DNA of 64,000 bases. Origin: Tetradesmus obliquus (Eukaryota > Chlorophyta > Chlorophyceae > Sphaeropleales > Scenedesmaceae). The stretch spans positions 372,001 to 436,000 of the forward strand of contig CP126198.1 of the NCBI GenBank assembly GCA_030272155.1, in the 5' to 3' direction. Every line of letters starts with the position of its first letter. The stretch's first letter is position 1. Under the pieces are notes generated by a model that worked only from the letters and a program-made list of their open reading frames with translations, was not told where the DNA came from and searched no databases. Below are positions 12,001 to 25,400 of the stretch, piece after piece. Made by a program: the position numbers and the translations under genes.

Positions 12001-12507
12001 AGCATGTTCCTGTACCTGGTGGAGGAGCAGCTGGCCCCTACAGGCCTGCTAGTGCCTGAGGTATCTTGAGTCAATTTTGAGTCTGAGATTTGGTGTGCTG
12101 CTGCCTGCAGGGTGGCCTGGCTAACGTGGTCAGCATGTTCCTGTACCTGGTGGAGCAGCAGCTGGCCCCCGCAGGCCTGCCGCCGCCCCCACCACCCCAG
12201 GAGACGCCTCAGACGGGCTGCCTGCACCCCGCAAAGCCTGGCTACTACTGGAGCGGCCCGGCAGACTACATGGCTTGGTGAGCATAGATTGAGATTTGCA
12301 GCAGCAGCAGCAGCCGCAGCAGGAACATGGTTCAGATTCCAGCAAAAGCTACTAATGGAAAGGTCCGGCAGACTACATGGCATGTGAGAGCAAAACAACA
12401 GGTTTGCGAAGCTTCTGCAACGTGGATGGTACATTGCCGCGTGCTCCTGTAAGATGCACCATCTAACGTCCTTGTGTGTGAGTTAGAGCCGTGCGTTGTG
12501 CTGCTGC

Positions 12508-12544
<37 letters not shown>

Positions 12545-15199
12545 TATGAGCGCGAGGGCCCGCTGCGTGGCACTGACGCGCCGATTGTGGGTGTGCTGCT
12601 GTACCGCAAGCACGTCATCACAGACCAGCCCTACATCCACCAGCTGATCAGGTGAGGGCCCAGCACAGGTTTGAAATCATTTGCTGACAGCATGCTGCAT
12701 CATTTTGTTGCGTGACTGATGCGGCAAGTGACGCGTAGCGCAGCATGCTGCTGGGGTTCAGCAAGTGACGCATTAGCATACTCTCATGTCATACCTCTGC
12801 TTTCGTGATTCCGCCCCGCAGCCAGATGGAGGCGGAGGGCCTGATCCCTGTGCCTGTGTTCATCAACGGCGTTGAGGCGCACACCGTGGTGCGCGACCAG
12901 CTCACCAGCGAGTTTGAGCAGGCGGGCATTGCCTCAGGGCAGCTGGAGCGCGGCAGCCTGAGGAGGGATGCGGTGAAGGTGGACGCGCTGCTGAGCACGA
13001 TCGGCTTCCCCCTGGTTGGCGGGCCTGCAGGTACGGTTTCGCAGTGTTACAGGGTCTCTGTTTGATGCTGATGATGGGGTTGCACTGGGGGATATGCTGT
13101 GTGTTGTTGCCATTCTGATGGGATTGGAGGAGAGGCAATGTTGAGCACCGTGGTGCGCGACCAGCTCACCAGCGAGTTTGAGCAGGCGGGCATTGCGGCA
13201 GGGCAGCTGGAGCTGGGCAGCCTGAGGAGGGATGCAGTGAAGGTGGACGCGCTATTGAGCACGATTGGCTTCCCCCTGGTGGGCGGGCCTGCAGGTGCGG
13301 TTTTGCAGAGGTGAATCACCTCGTACCATGCTGATGGGGTGTGAACTGGCAGGTTGCTGTGTGTTGTTGTCATTTTGATGGGAGGAGGAAAGTGCTTGTG
13401 CAAGAGAACGGTTCAGGTGGGTGAGTCCTGCGCAGAGTCACCACCAGCGCAGTTCCATGCCATTCTTTTGCACGGATGCTGTGGGATGCGGTCAAGGTGG
13501 ATGCGCTGCTGAGCACGGTTGGCTTCCCTCTCATGGGCGGCCCTGCAGGTGCGGTTTTGTTAAGCCTTGACCAGGCACATGGGCTATTCTGTGGGGGCTG
13601 TGTCGCTCTTTGTATGTAGCAAGGCCGCTGAAGCTGCGGCGTTCCTTGAGCTGGTGATGGTCGTCCTTCTGGTGGTCACGACTGGGGACCCCTGCGGATG
13701 ACCATCGCCGCCTCAAGGAACCGCGCTCAGAAGGCAACCTGTATTGTTTTGTACTGCCCTCATTTCTCAGCTGTAGCTCCCTGGCAGCTGTAGCTCCCTG
13801 GCAGGGTGGCTGGTAGGCTGCGGGTCCTGTGCATCAGTTGCATGCACGTGGGCTATGCTGTGTGGGCTGTGTCGCTCTTTGTATGTAGCAAGGCCGCTGA
13901 AGCTGCAGCGTTCCTTGAGCTCGTGATGGTTGTCTTTCTGGTGGTCACGACTCGGCAACCCCCGCAGATGACCATCGCCGCCTCATGGGACCTCGCTCAT
14001 AAGGCAACAAACCTGTACTGATCTGTGTTGTTTATATACTGCCCTCGTTTACAGCTGCAGCTCCCTGGCAGCGTTGCTAAGGCAGGCCATATGGATCCCG
14101 TGCATCGCTTGCAGGCATGTGCGCCACACATCCACCTACTTCATGCGCCGAAGCATCTGATAACAGCGCCCCTAGACTCCTTTGCTACGCGCCTTTTGAA
14201 ATATGTCGCCCGCCTGGGATGGCCGAGCCTGTGTTGGCCACGCACCGAAGCTGTGCGAGTGTGCCAGATCATGTGGCGTCCTAGATGTGTCGGTGCGTGC
14301 CCGGTCTTCTTTGTTATTCTGTTCCGTTACTATGAATGACGTTGTCACCCCTGATTCTGGCCTGCAGGCACCATGGAGGGTGGCCGCAAGGCTGAGGTGG
14401 CTAACGCCATCCTGGGCAGCCAGTGTCAGACGATGTATAAAAAACCTGTTATGACACTGTTAGATAACATCGTTACACTGTCATTTGTGTCCTGCAGGCA
14501 CCTTGGAGGGCGGCCGCCAGGCTGAGGTGGCCAAAGCCATCCTGGGCAGCCTCACTCTTACACCCTTTCAGTTCATGTTGTTAACACATTGTTACTACAT
14601 TGTTATAACACTGTTACATATTGTGCCGTGTCCTGCAGGCACCATGGAGGGTGGCCGCCAGGCTGAGGTGGCCAAGGCCATCCTGGGCAGCCTCACTCCT
14701 TCTATCTTTCATGTCATGGTGTTATGACATTGTTCGGACATTGTTATGGCATTGTTATAACACCGTTACATTTTTGCTGTGTCCTGCAGGCACCATGGAG
14801 GGCGGCCGCCAGGCTGAGGTGGCCAAAGCGATTCTGGGCAGCCTCAACGTGCCATACGTGGTGGCAGCCCCGCTGCTCATCCAGGACCTGGCCAGCTGGG
14901 CTGAGAGTGGCATTCAGGGCCTGCAGGTGAGCGCTGCTGCTGCCGCTGCTGCTGCTGCTGCTGCCTGAGGTTGTGAACTGTCGCTGTTGCTTTTTTGGGT
15001 TGGCAGACGCCCTGCTCATCCAGGACCTGGCCAGCTGGGTAGACAGCGGCATACAGGGCCTGCAGGTGAGGAGGCTGCTGCTGCTGCTGCTGCCTGAGGT
15101 TGTGAACTGTCGGCTGTTGTTTTTTGGGTGGGCGGCCCCGCTGCTCATCCAGGACCTGGCCAGCTGGGCTGACAGCGGCATACAGGGCCTGCAGGTGCG

Positions 15200-15230
<31 letters not shown>

Positions 15231-15382
15231 TCTGCTGCTTCTGCTTTGGGGCCTTTGAGCTGGTGCTGTTGTGCTTCTATGTTCCGGAAGTACGACTATG
15301 TGTTGCAGAAGCCGCATGTGTGTGCGCTTCACAGTGCACCTTCTGCACGACCGCTTCTGGACGGCGTATTCATGCTACTGAC

Positions 15383-15415
<33 letters not shown>

Positions 15416-16444
15416 GCGCAGTCTGTGGTGCTGTACAGCCTGCCCGAGCTTGATGGCGCCATTGACACGTCCCTGCTTTTGACACTGCTAAACACTGCTG
15501 CTGCTGCTGCTGCGCAGTCTGTGGTGCTGTACAGCCTGCCCGAGCTTGATGGCGCCATTGACACCGTGCCGCTGGGTGGCCTGGTGGGTGACGACATCTT
15601 CCTGGTGCCCGAACGCGTGAGCCGGCTCACCAGCCGCATCCACAAGTGAGTCTCAGGGCATAGGGCTTAGGGTTTGGGTCTAAGGTTTAGGTGTTAGGCC
15701 ATCTTTGGTGGTGACGACATCTTCCTGGTGCCTGAGCATGTGAGCCGGCTCATCAGCCGCATCCACAAGTAAGCCTCAGGGTCTAGTCTTAGGGTTGAGG
15801 TTTAGTTAGTAAGGTGTTAGGCCCTTTTTGGTGGGTGACGACATCTTCCTGGTGCCTGAGAGAGTGAGCCGGCTCACCAGCCGCATCCACAAGTGAGTCG
15901 CAGGGTGTTATGTCTTAGGGTTTAGGTCTCAGGATTCAGGTGTTTTTTTCCCTTTTTGGTGGTGATGATATCTTCCTGGTGCCTGAGCGCGTGAGCCGAT
16001 TGACCAGCCGCATCCACAAGTGAGTCTCAGGGCTCAAGTTGTATGGTTTGACTAGTACGATTTCAGGTTGGAACCCTGTGCTCTTGGGCTGTGACGACAT
16101 CTTTCCTGGTGCCTGAGCGTGTAAGCCGGCTCACCAGCCGCATCCACAAGTGAGTCGCAGTGTGTAGATCTCAGGGTCGGAGTTATGAATCCCGTGCTCT
16201 TCTGCTGGTGATGACATCTTGTCGCACCTGCCTGAATGCGTGAGTCGGCTCACCAGCCGCATCCACAAGTGAGTCGCTTTTCTTCCGATGCATCTGTCGA
16301 CTAGCTGGCTGGCTGCTGGTACTGTGCTGTCTTGATTGTTGCTTTCGTATTGGACGGTGATGCCTGTAATGTTAAGAGAATAATAGAGAGGGAGGTTGGA
16401 CTCCTGTGAGCAGGGTTTGCAACGCTGTGATGTGTAGTTGACCG

Positions 16445-16481
<37 letters not shown>

Positions 16482-19400
16482 GGCCCTGCAGGTGGGTGTC
16501 GCTGCGCCGCACGCCTCCCGCTGAGCGGCGGCTAGCAATGATGCTGTACGGCTTCCCTCCAGGCTTTGGCCCTCACAAACTGACGGTTGTACTGCCTCCG
16601 GCTTGTTCCCTGTCCACTGCACTGCACAGCTCGGTGGTACAGGCTCCTCAGTACAGGCTCCTCACTACTATGAGAAATGCATTGCATGTGCTGGGATGGG
16701 CAGCTGATCGTCCGTCTGCCGCTGCCGCCGCTGCTGCTGCTGCTACTGCTGCTGCTGCTGCTGCCGTCCCTGCAGGTGGGTGTCGCTGCGCCGCACGCCT
16801 CCCTCAGAGCGGCGGCTGCCGCTGATGCTGTACGGCTTCCCGCCGGGCGTTGGCGCAACAGGCACTGCAGCGCTGCTCAACGTGCCGCAGTCGCTGGAGA
16901 ACCTGCTGGCATCGCTGCAGGTGCGGGGCACACATGCAGAAGAGTTGTGTTGGGTTGTTTGGTGCTTTGTTTGTCTGCAAGCTCAGGTTGCTGCTCAACG
17001 TGCCACAGTCGCTGGAGAACTTGCTGGCTTCGCTGCAGGTGCGGGGCACACACACACAGAGTAGTCTTGCTGCGCTGTGTACTGCTTTGTTTTTTGCTTG
17101 TGTGCAGGAGCAGGCTCGGGGTGTTGCCCAGCTTCTGCCCCTCCTTCTGTGCATTTTATTGCAGAACTGCTCAGGGATCACTGACCCAACCATGCTTTGC
17201 CACACACTTTTTTTGGGGCGCCACTGCTTCTCACATGCATGATCAACATCACTGCCTTTGGACGTCATTGCGCTCATCTCTGTCTGCGGGAAGCTGGGTA
17301 TGACTTCGGTCTGCAGCCGCAGGGCAGGCAGGTGCTGACGAGGCGTGGGATGCTGCTGCTGCAGCCTGTTCAACACTGCCTTGAAACATTTTTCTTCTAT
17401 GCTTTGCGCTGCTTGCAGGAAGCTGGTTACGACCTGGGCCCTCTGCGAGAAGGCAGGGAGGCACTGGCTGGGCCGGCTTGCTATTGCTGCTGTCTCCTTT
17501 CCATCGCCTGAATTATTATCATCATACTGCCTTTGCTGCTTGCAGGAAGCTGGTTACGACTTGGGCCCGCTGCCTGAAGGCAGGGAGGCGCTGGCAGGCT
17601 TGGGTGAGGCGCTGCTCAAGACGCTCAAGGGCCAGGAGGAGCCGCGCACGGTCAGCAAGGGGGCAGCAGGTGCGCTGCGGGGTGGGGTGGGCGTGAGGAG
17701 GTTTTGTGGATGTGTTGTGCTGTGTGTTGTGCTGGCGAGGCGCTGCTCAAGACGCTGAAGGGCCAGGAGGAGCCGCGCACAGTCAGCAAGGGCGCGGCAG
17801 GTGTGCGCTCCAGGCTGTTGTGTGCGCTGTGCATTGGGGTGTGTGCGGCGCAGGTGTAGAGCAGTGCGACGTCTTTAACCAAGCGGCAGCCAGTGCTGGG
17901 GATTGTTTTCTGGTCACTGGATATATATTACGTTCAGTCAAGGTGGAGCAGCTTTGCACATGAGTTCGCATGTGCTGTGTTGCACAGGTTTCTCAGTAAG
18001 ATACTTCTACGTGCCACAAGATGCTAGCTGCGTCTGCATGATCCACAGCAACATCAGCAACTCGCGCAATCAACGTGCTGCGCCGCGTGCCGCTCCTCCT
18101 CTGCAGCTGCTCCCTGCAGGCATCAAGGCCCTGGGTGGCGGTTCCATGCTTATGTGTGCCATGAAATGCTGGCTGCCGCTATGGCTGAAATGCACAGCAA
18201 CGTCGGCGGCTGCAGCGATGAACCTATTGCATTGCCTGCCTGTTTCTCTCTGCTGCTGCCTGCAGGCATCAAGGCCCTTGGCGGCGGCCCTGCAGCAGCG
18301 TGGGGCGTCTCAGCAGCAGCAGCAGAGATCTCCCCCAGCCAGCTGCGCAGCATGCTGACCTTCCCTGCCACCTGGGGCCCCACTGAGTGGGGCCCTATGC
18401 CTTACCTACCTGATGATGATGTGCTAGTCAAGCGCATGGAGGCTCAGTGGGGCAGTTTGAATGCCTACCGCGGCATCAACAGTACTATGTCAGGGGGTTT
18501 GCTGATCCCAGGGGTGCAGATAGGCAAGCTGTGGGTGGGCATTCAGCCGCTGCTGGGGCTGGAGGGAGATCCGATGCGGCTGCTGTTTGAGCGGGACTTG
18601 ACACCACACCCGCAGTACGCGGCGGCCTACAAATGGCTGCAGCAGGTGGGTCGAGTTGAGGGCTAAGGCATGCATATGTGTATTTTAGGCTAGGAGCAAA
18701 TCTCGGTGGGCCTGCGTGGGAGCTTCCGTGCACATATGTATGCAGAATCAGCTGCGTTCGAGTTGCAGATAGGCAAGGTGTCTAGCTGTGGGTGGGTATT
18801 CAGCCGCTGCTGGGGCTGGAGGGAGATCCGATGCGGCTGCTGTTTGAGCGGGACTTGACACCACACCCGCAGTACGCGGCGGCCTACAAGTGGTTGCAGC
18901 AGGGGAGGCAGGATGAGGCAGCACATCAGCGTGATTGAATGAGTGTATATCTACATGGGTGGGGGCGGGCGTGTGCATGTGGGGCGTGGGTGGGACTATG
19001 TGCTGTGTCCGGGCTGAGGCCCAGCCGGTGCATGCACGAGGATGTACTGTGTGCATGCTGCTGCTGCTGCTTGCTCCACATTCTGCTAGCTGCCTTTGAT
19101 CTGCCGCTACGTCGATGGCAGGGCTACCAGCTACTGTGCCTCTACGTGGCGCACTGCTGACGTGCGCATTGCTGCCTGTTTCTCCACAACGATGCGCAGG
19201 TGTACTGCGCGGACGCGGTGATCCACTTTGGCATGCACGGCACAGTGGAGTGGCTGCCTGGCAGCCCACTGGGCAACACAGGTGCGGCGCGGCAGCTCCA
19301 GCAGGTTCTGTTACGGCTGTTTGGGCTAATGAAAGCGGAATTCCACGCCAACTCTCACAGAGCCCGCGTCATGTGCGGAGCAAAACATGGCAGCGAGCTG

Positions 19401-22400
19401 CGGTATCTGTCATGCGTAGGCGGGTGCATCTTGCTTGCTTTCTTCCACCTCCTCTTGCTTGCTCTGCATGTGCTGCAACCTCTCTGCTGTGGCACCCGCT
19501 GGGCTCCACCAACCACAGTTCACCCCAAACCGCTGCGCTGCTGCTGCATTGTCCTGCAGGCCTGTCCTGGAGTGATGTGCTGCTGGGTGCGCTGCCCAAC
19601 GTGTACCTGTACGCAGCCAACAACCCCAGCGAGAGCATCATCGCAAAGCGGAGGGGCTACGGCACCATCGTGTCACACAACGTGCCGCCATACGGCCGCG
19701 CAGGTGCGCAGTGTGCTGCTGCACGCATGCTTTTGCTTGTGCTGTTATTGTGATGTACGGTCGCACTGGGAGCGCTGGCCTCTGTTGTCTGGCGCCTGGC
19801 TTTGCTGGATGCCAGTGCCTTCAACATCAAGTGAAACCGTACTGCGCAACCTGCGTGACCTGGTGGCTGACGTGATGGGGCGACCCCGGCAGCGTGCCCA
19901 ACGTGAACTGTCTGCTGCATGCTGCTCATTCTGCAGGCCTGTACAAGCAGCTGTCGGTTCTGCGGGATCTGATTGCTGACGTGAGGGAAGACCCCGGCAC
20001 AGTGCACAACCTCAAGGAGGCCTTCACACAACCTGAGTGTCTGCTCACTTTGTTCCGCCATGCAGGCCTGTACAAGCAGCTGTCGATCTTGCGCGACCTG
20101 ATTGCTGATGTGCGGGAAGACCCCGGCACAGTGCACAATCTCAAGGAGGCCATCGCAGGCAATGTGGAGTCCTCGGGGCTGCAGGCGGACTGCCCGCTAC
20201 GGGAGGGCGCTGAGATGAGCGCAGAGGCGGCAGCAGCAGTGGGGGACGAGGTGGGTGGCTGCGCGGGGTGGTTCGGTTTTGTTTATGGCTGCTGTGTGTG
20301 TTGAGGGGAGCCAGCTGTGTTGCCACGTAGGGTGAGGTTGCGCAGCACAGAGCTGCACGTCTGGCAGAAGGATGAGTGATGGTGACTGCGCTGACGTCCG
20401 TCATGGGGTACGTGATGAAGCATTGTGGAGTCCTCGGGGCTGCAGGCGGACTGCCCGCTGCGGGAAGGCATTGAGATGAGCGCGGAGGCGGCAGCAGCAG
20501 TAGGGGATGAGGTGGGTTGGGTGGGCGGGCGGTTGTGTGTCAAATGAAGTTTGTGAGTGTAAGGGAGCCAGCTGTATGACTGGTTGGGTGAGGTTGCGCA
20601 GGGCTGCAGGGCTGCGCGCTTGGCAGAAGCTTCAGCTCGGTGACTGCGGTGATATCAGTTATGCGGTAGATGTTACAGCGACGTGGAGTCCTCGGGGCTG
20701 CAGGCAGACTGCCCGCTGCGCGAAGGCATCGAGATGAGCGCAGAGGCGGCAGCAGCAGTAGGGGTTGAGGTGGGTGGCTGGGCGGCGTGTTGTGTGTTGG
20801 TGGCTGCTGTTTGTTTGGTGGAGCCAGCTTTAAGGCGGGGTTGGTGAGGTGGCGCAGCACGGAGCTGCGCGCTTGGCACAAGCCTGAACGATGGTCACTG
20901 TGGCGACATTCATTATGCCGTAGATGTTGAAGCAATGCGGAGTCATTTGGCCTGCAGGCGGACTGTGCACCCGTTCTGCTTTGTTTGATCCAGGTGCACC
21001 GTGCTGCCTTCAATTGCTTGCAGGAGTTCCTGGCCTGGTGTGAGCGGCTGCACAGCTACCTGCAAACACTCGAAAACCGCCTCTTCAGCAAGGAACTGCA
21101 CGTGCTGGGGGCGCCAAGATTCACATTGTGAATGTGTGATCCCTATGCGCCGTCCTGCTTTCAACGCTTGCAGGAGCCCCTGTCTGATGTGTTGATTGTC
21201 GGTTGAGTGGAGCATGCGCACAGGTGGACATGGGATGACATGATATCTTATGATTTGTGCTGTGCTGCCTTCCAACGCTTGCAGGAGTTCCTGGCCTGGT
21301 GTGAGCGGCTGCACAGCTACCTGCAAACCCTAGAGAACCGCCTCTTCAGCGAGGGACTGCACGTGCTGGGGGCACCCCCAAGCAACAGCCAGATGGCGCA
21401 GTATCTAGGAGCATATTATGGAGACAGCCTGCCCCAGGAGGCGGTTGATGTGCTGGCTGAAGGGAGGGGAGTGGCCGCGGCACGGTCAGCGCTGGAGGCA
21501 GCATGGCAGCAGGTGGGTCCGTGATATTTATTTTATGAAAAATCAGCACTGCTGCCATGGTCAGCAACAGATGTGATGGCTGGGGGTCATGGAATGTGCG
21601 TGGCACAGGCTTTGCTACAGCACTGGAGGCAGCTTTGGTGCCGCGCGGCTGTGAAGCGAACACAGCACTCTCCTGGCTTGCACCACCAACCTTCAATACT
21701 TTCAAATGGATTTGCGCTGCTAAGATTACCAAAAGACTGCTCACATGCATGATTGCTGGTCATTACATCCAACGCCAACGCTGTTCCGTGCTGCCTTTGC
21801 CTCTCCGCTGATTCTGCCATGCAGCCCGCTGCTGTGAGTGCAGCAGCAGGATCAGCAGCAGCTCCCGCCTCGCAGGCAGCCCCAGCAGACCCGCTGCAGC
21901 TGCTGCAGGAGGCAGAGAACATCCGCGGGCTGCTGCTGCGCAACAGGGAGGAGCTTGGGGGCCTGCTGCGGGCGCTGGATGGTGCCTGGGTGCCGCCTGA
22001 GGCTGGGGGGGATTTGCTGAGAGATGGTCCTGGTGTGCTGCCCACAGGTGCGTCAGGATGCATTGTGTGCGTGTGTGAGTGTGTGTATGTAGTGGGCTGC
22101 ATTGTGGTGATGGGCTTACTGTTGGCTGGAGGGGACCTGCTGAGGGACGGCCCTGGCGTGCTGCCCACAGGTGGGTGGGCTTTGGGGTGTAGCTGCTGTT
22201 GCGTTTGGCAGTTTTCACTGATTGTCCCTCTCTGCCGGACGCCATTGTGCAGCCGGGTGTTTTACAGGTTCAAAAGGCAGTTTGCATCGATGGCGGATCG
22301 CCTGATAGCGTGTGAGCTGGGGGGCCTGCTGCGGGCGCTGGATGGGGCTTGGGTGCCGCCTGAGGCTGGGGGTGACCTGCTGAGAGACGGCCCTGGCGTG

Positions 22401-25400
22401 CTGCCCACAGGTGCGTGTCTGGGCTGTGGGGTGTAGCTGCTGGTGCCTTTGGTGTGGCAGACCTCTTCAATATATTTTCTGCGGACGCTGATTAGCCTGG
22501 TCCTTACAATGTCTAAAAAGGCTGTTCTCATCGAGACCAAATGGCTTGTAGCATGTGAGGTTGGGGGCCTGCTGCGGGCGCTGGATGGTGCCTGGGTGCC
22601 GCCTGAGGCTGGAGGGAACCTGCTGAGAGACGGCCCTGGCGTGCTACCCACAGGTGCGTTTGTGTGGGTGGTCGAGTGGGCATTGTGTCAGCTGGCGCGC
22701 ATGGCAGTCTTTTTTTACCGTGGTGATGAGGGGTAGCGCTGGATGGTGCCTGGGTGCCGCCTGAGGCTGGGGGTGACCTGCTGAGAGATGGTCCCGGCGT
22801 GCTGCCCACAGGTGGGAACGACGTGGGGTTTGCGGGTTGTGGGTGGCTGGGGTTGTGGTTGTCTTCACAGCCGTCTGGCATACGTGTGGATTGTTGGGGC
22901 TCAGCAGGCGCCAGTGAGCAGCCAGTGCGTAGCAGTGACGCCGGTTGTGATCTGACGTCGTACAGACTAACACAAAGTTCATGTTTGTGCTGCTGTCGCC
23001 GCAGGCCGCAACATCCACGCGCTGGACCCCTACCGCATGCCCGGCCCAGCAGCAGATGCCGTACAGACTCCGTTCATACGCGCACGAAATACATATGTTG
23101 ACATATAACATCATGTTTGTGCCGCTGTCACCGCAGGCCGCAACATCCACGCCCTCGACCCTTACCGTATGCCCGGCCCGGCAGCAGAGGCGCGCGGCAC
23201 GCAGGCAGCACAAGCCATCCTAGACGCGCACCGCGCCGCAAACGGCGGCGCGTACCCCGAGACTGTTGCGATCAACCTGTGGGGCCTGGATGCGATCAAG
23301 ACGAAGGGCGAGAGCGTGGCCATGGTGCTGCACATGGTGGGGGCGCGGCCCGTGAAGGAGGGCACAGGGCGCATTGCTCGGTGAGTTGGCGTGAAACATA
23401 ACAGCGCCAAGGTTTGTGCAGTAGTAGGGTGCCTTGGTGTGTGCTCAACATGTCCTGTGAAGGAGGGCACTGGGGGGCATCGCAAGGTGAGTTGAGGCGT
23501 CAACACCGCCCGTTGCCATCAATCTGTGGAGATTAGATGCAATCAAGACGAAGGGCGAGAGCGTTGCCATTGTGCTGCACATGGTGGGGGCGCGGCCCGT
23601 GAAGGAGGGCACAGGGCGCATCGCACGGTGAGCTGGCGTTTTATCGGAGTCGGTGGCAGCGCCGGGGGTGTTTGGCTGTAAGCTGCAGCTGATGAGCCTT
23701 TCCTGATGACAGCTGGCGACGCACAGTAGGATGAGCAGCTTTGTATATAAGCGGTGCAACCAGCGACTCATGAGGATTGCGTGTGAGGATTGCGATCAAG
23801 ACGAAGGGCGATAGTGTGGCTATGGTGCTGCACATGGTGGGGGTGCGGCCCGTGAGGGGAGGGCACCGGGTGCATCGCGCGGTGAGCTGGTGTCAGCAGC
23901 GCCAGGGGCCGGGTCGTGGGTTGTAAGGTGTCCGTGTACTCTGCGCAATCATGTGCCGGATGGAACCTGAGCGCAACCACCGTGAGCAGCTGTCAGGCAG
24001 TTCCATGGGCGTGGGCGGTAGGGTGTATGCGCTGAGAGCTCGCACGGGCAGGCAACAGGGAGCTGGGGACGCATAGCTCAATGAGTGTTTGCTGCGCGGT
24101 GCCACCAGGAGCTCTAGAGTACTGCTCTCCATCAGCGCCCTGCTGTGAAACACATGGCACGCGCATGTGCCTTTGCTGCTCACCGACTTGACAGGCTGCA
24201 GGCACGAATTCACACCCACCCGCCACGTGCTGTGCACGCTGCCTCCAGCAGGTATGAGCTCATCCCGCTGTCTGAAATGGGCGGCCGCCCGCGCGTGGAC
24301 TGCCTCTGCAACATGAGCGGCATCTTCCGCGATGCCGTACAGATCGGTCCCTCTTCCATTGTTATTGTGATTGTGTTTCCCTACCGTCTCACCCTTCTTT
24401 CTTGATCCATGTGCACTTTACACGCTGCTTCCCGCAGGTATGAGCTCATCCCGCTGTCGGAAATGGGTGGCCGGCCCCGCGTGGATTGCCTCTGCAACAT
24501 GTCCGGCATCTTCTGGGGTGCCGTACAGAACGTCCCTTCTTCCATTGTTGTTGTGGTTGTGTTTCCCTGCCGTCTCACCTTTCCCTTCTTGCTTCGCATG
24601 CGCTTTACACGCTGCTTCCTGCAGGTACGAGCTGATCCCGCTGTCCGAGATGGGCGGCCGGCCCCGCGTGGATTGCCTCTGCAACATGTCGGGCATCTTC
24701 CGAGACGCCTTCCAGAATGTGGTGGAGCTGCTAGACGATCTGTTTGCTCGAGCAGCAGCAGCAGCAGACGAGCCGGACGAACTCAACTTCATTGCAAAGC
24801 ATTCCCGCGCGCTGCAGCAGCAGGGCGTCACTGCGGGCGCCAGCGCGCGGCTGTTTAGTAATCCCGCGGGGGATTACGGCAGCATGGTGAATGAGCGCGT
24901 GGGGGCGGGCAACTGGGAGAGCAGCGCGGAGCTGGGGGACACCTGGGCGGCACGCAACGCCTTCAGCTACGGTGAGTGTGGGCGGTATCGGTAGCCTTGT
25001 GTCTGTTTTGACGTTGTCTATTCACGCGTGACGGTCGCAGGCAATTGGGAGAGCAGCGCGGAGCTGGGGGACACCTGGGCGGCTCGCAACGCCTTCAGCG
25101 GCGGTGAGCGCGTATCGTGCCCTGAGGGGTAGCATCAGCCTTGTTTGTGTTTGTTGCGGCATTATCCCTTCACACTGAACAGCCATCTGCATTACTCTGA
25201 AGATGTGGCGTGGTGCAACGAAAGGGCTGCTGCATTGCGCCTGGTCGCTACTGCTTGGAACCTCACCCAACACAACCGCTGCTTGCTGTCCTCTCAACTG
25301 CAGGCAAGGGCGGCGAGCGCGGCGTGGCGCAACCGGAGGTGCTGAGCTCGCTGCTCGGCAGTTCCCAAACTGCTGCTGTTTTAGTTCAACACTTGCACAT

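Noticed and set aside
15656..15985. Telomere-like TTTAGGG words
   Set aside because: Degenerate and confined to the intron part of the exon 9 echo unit; not an interstitial telomere array.
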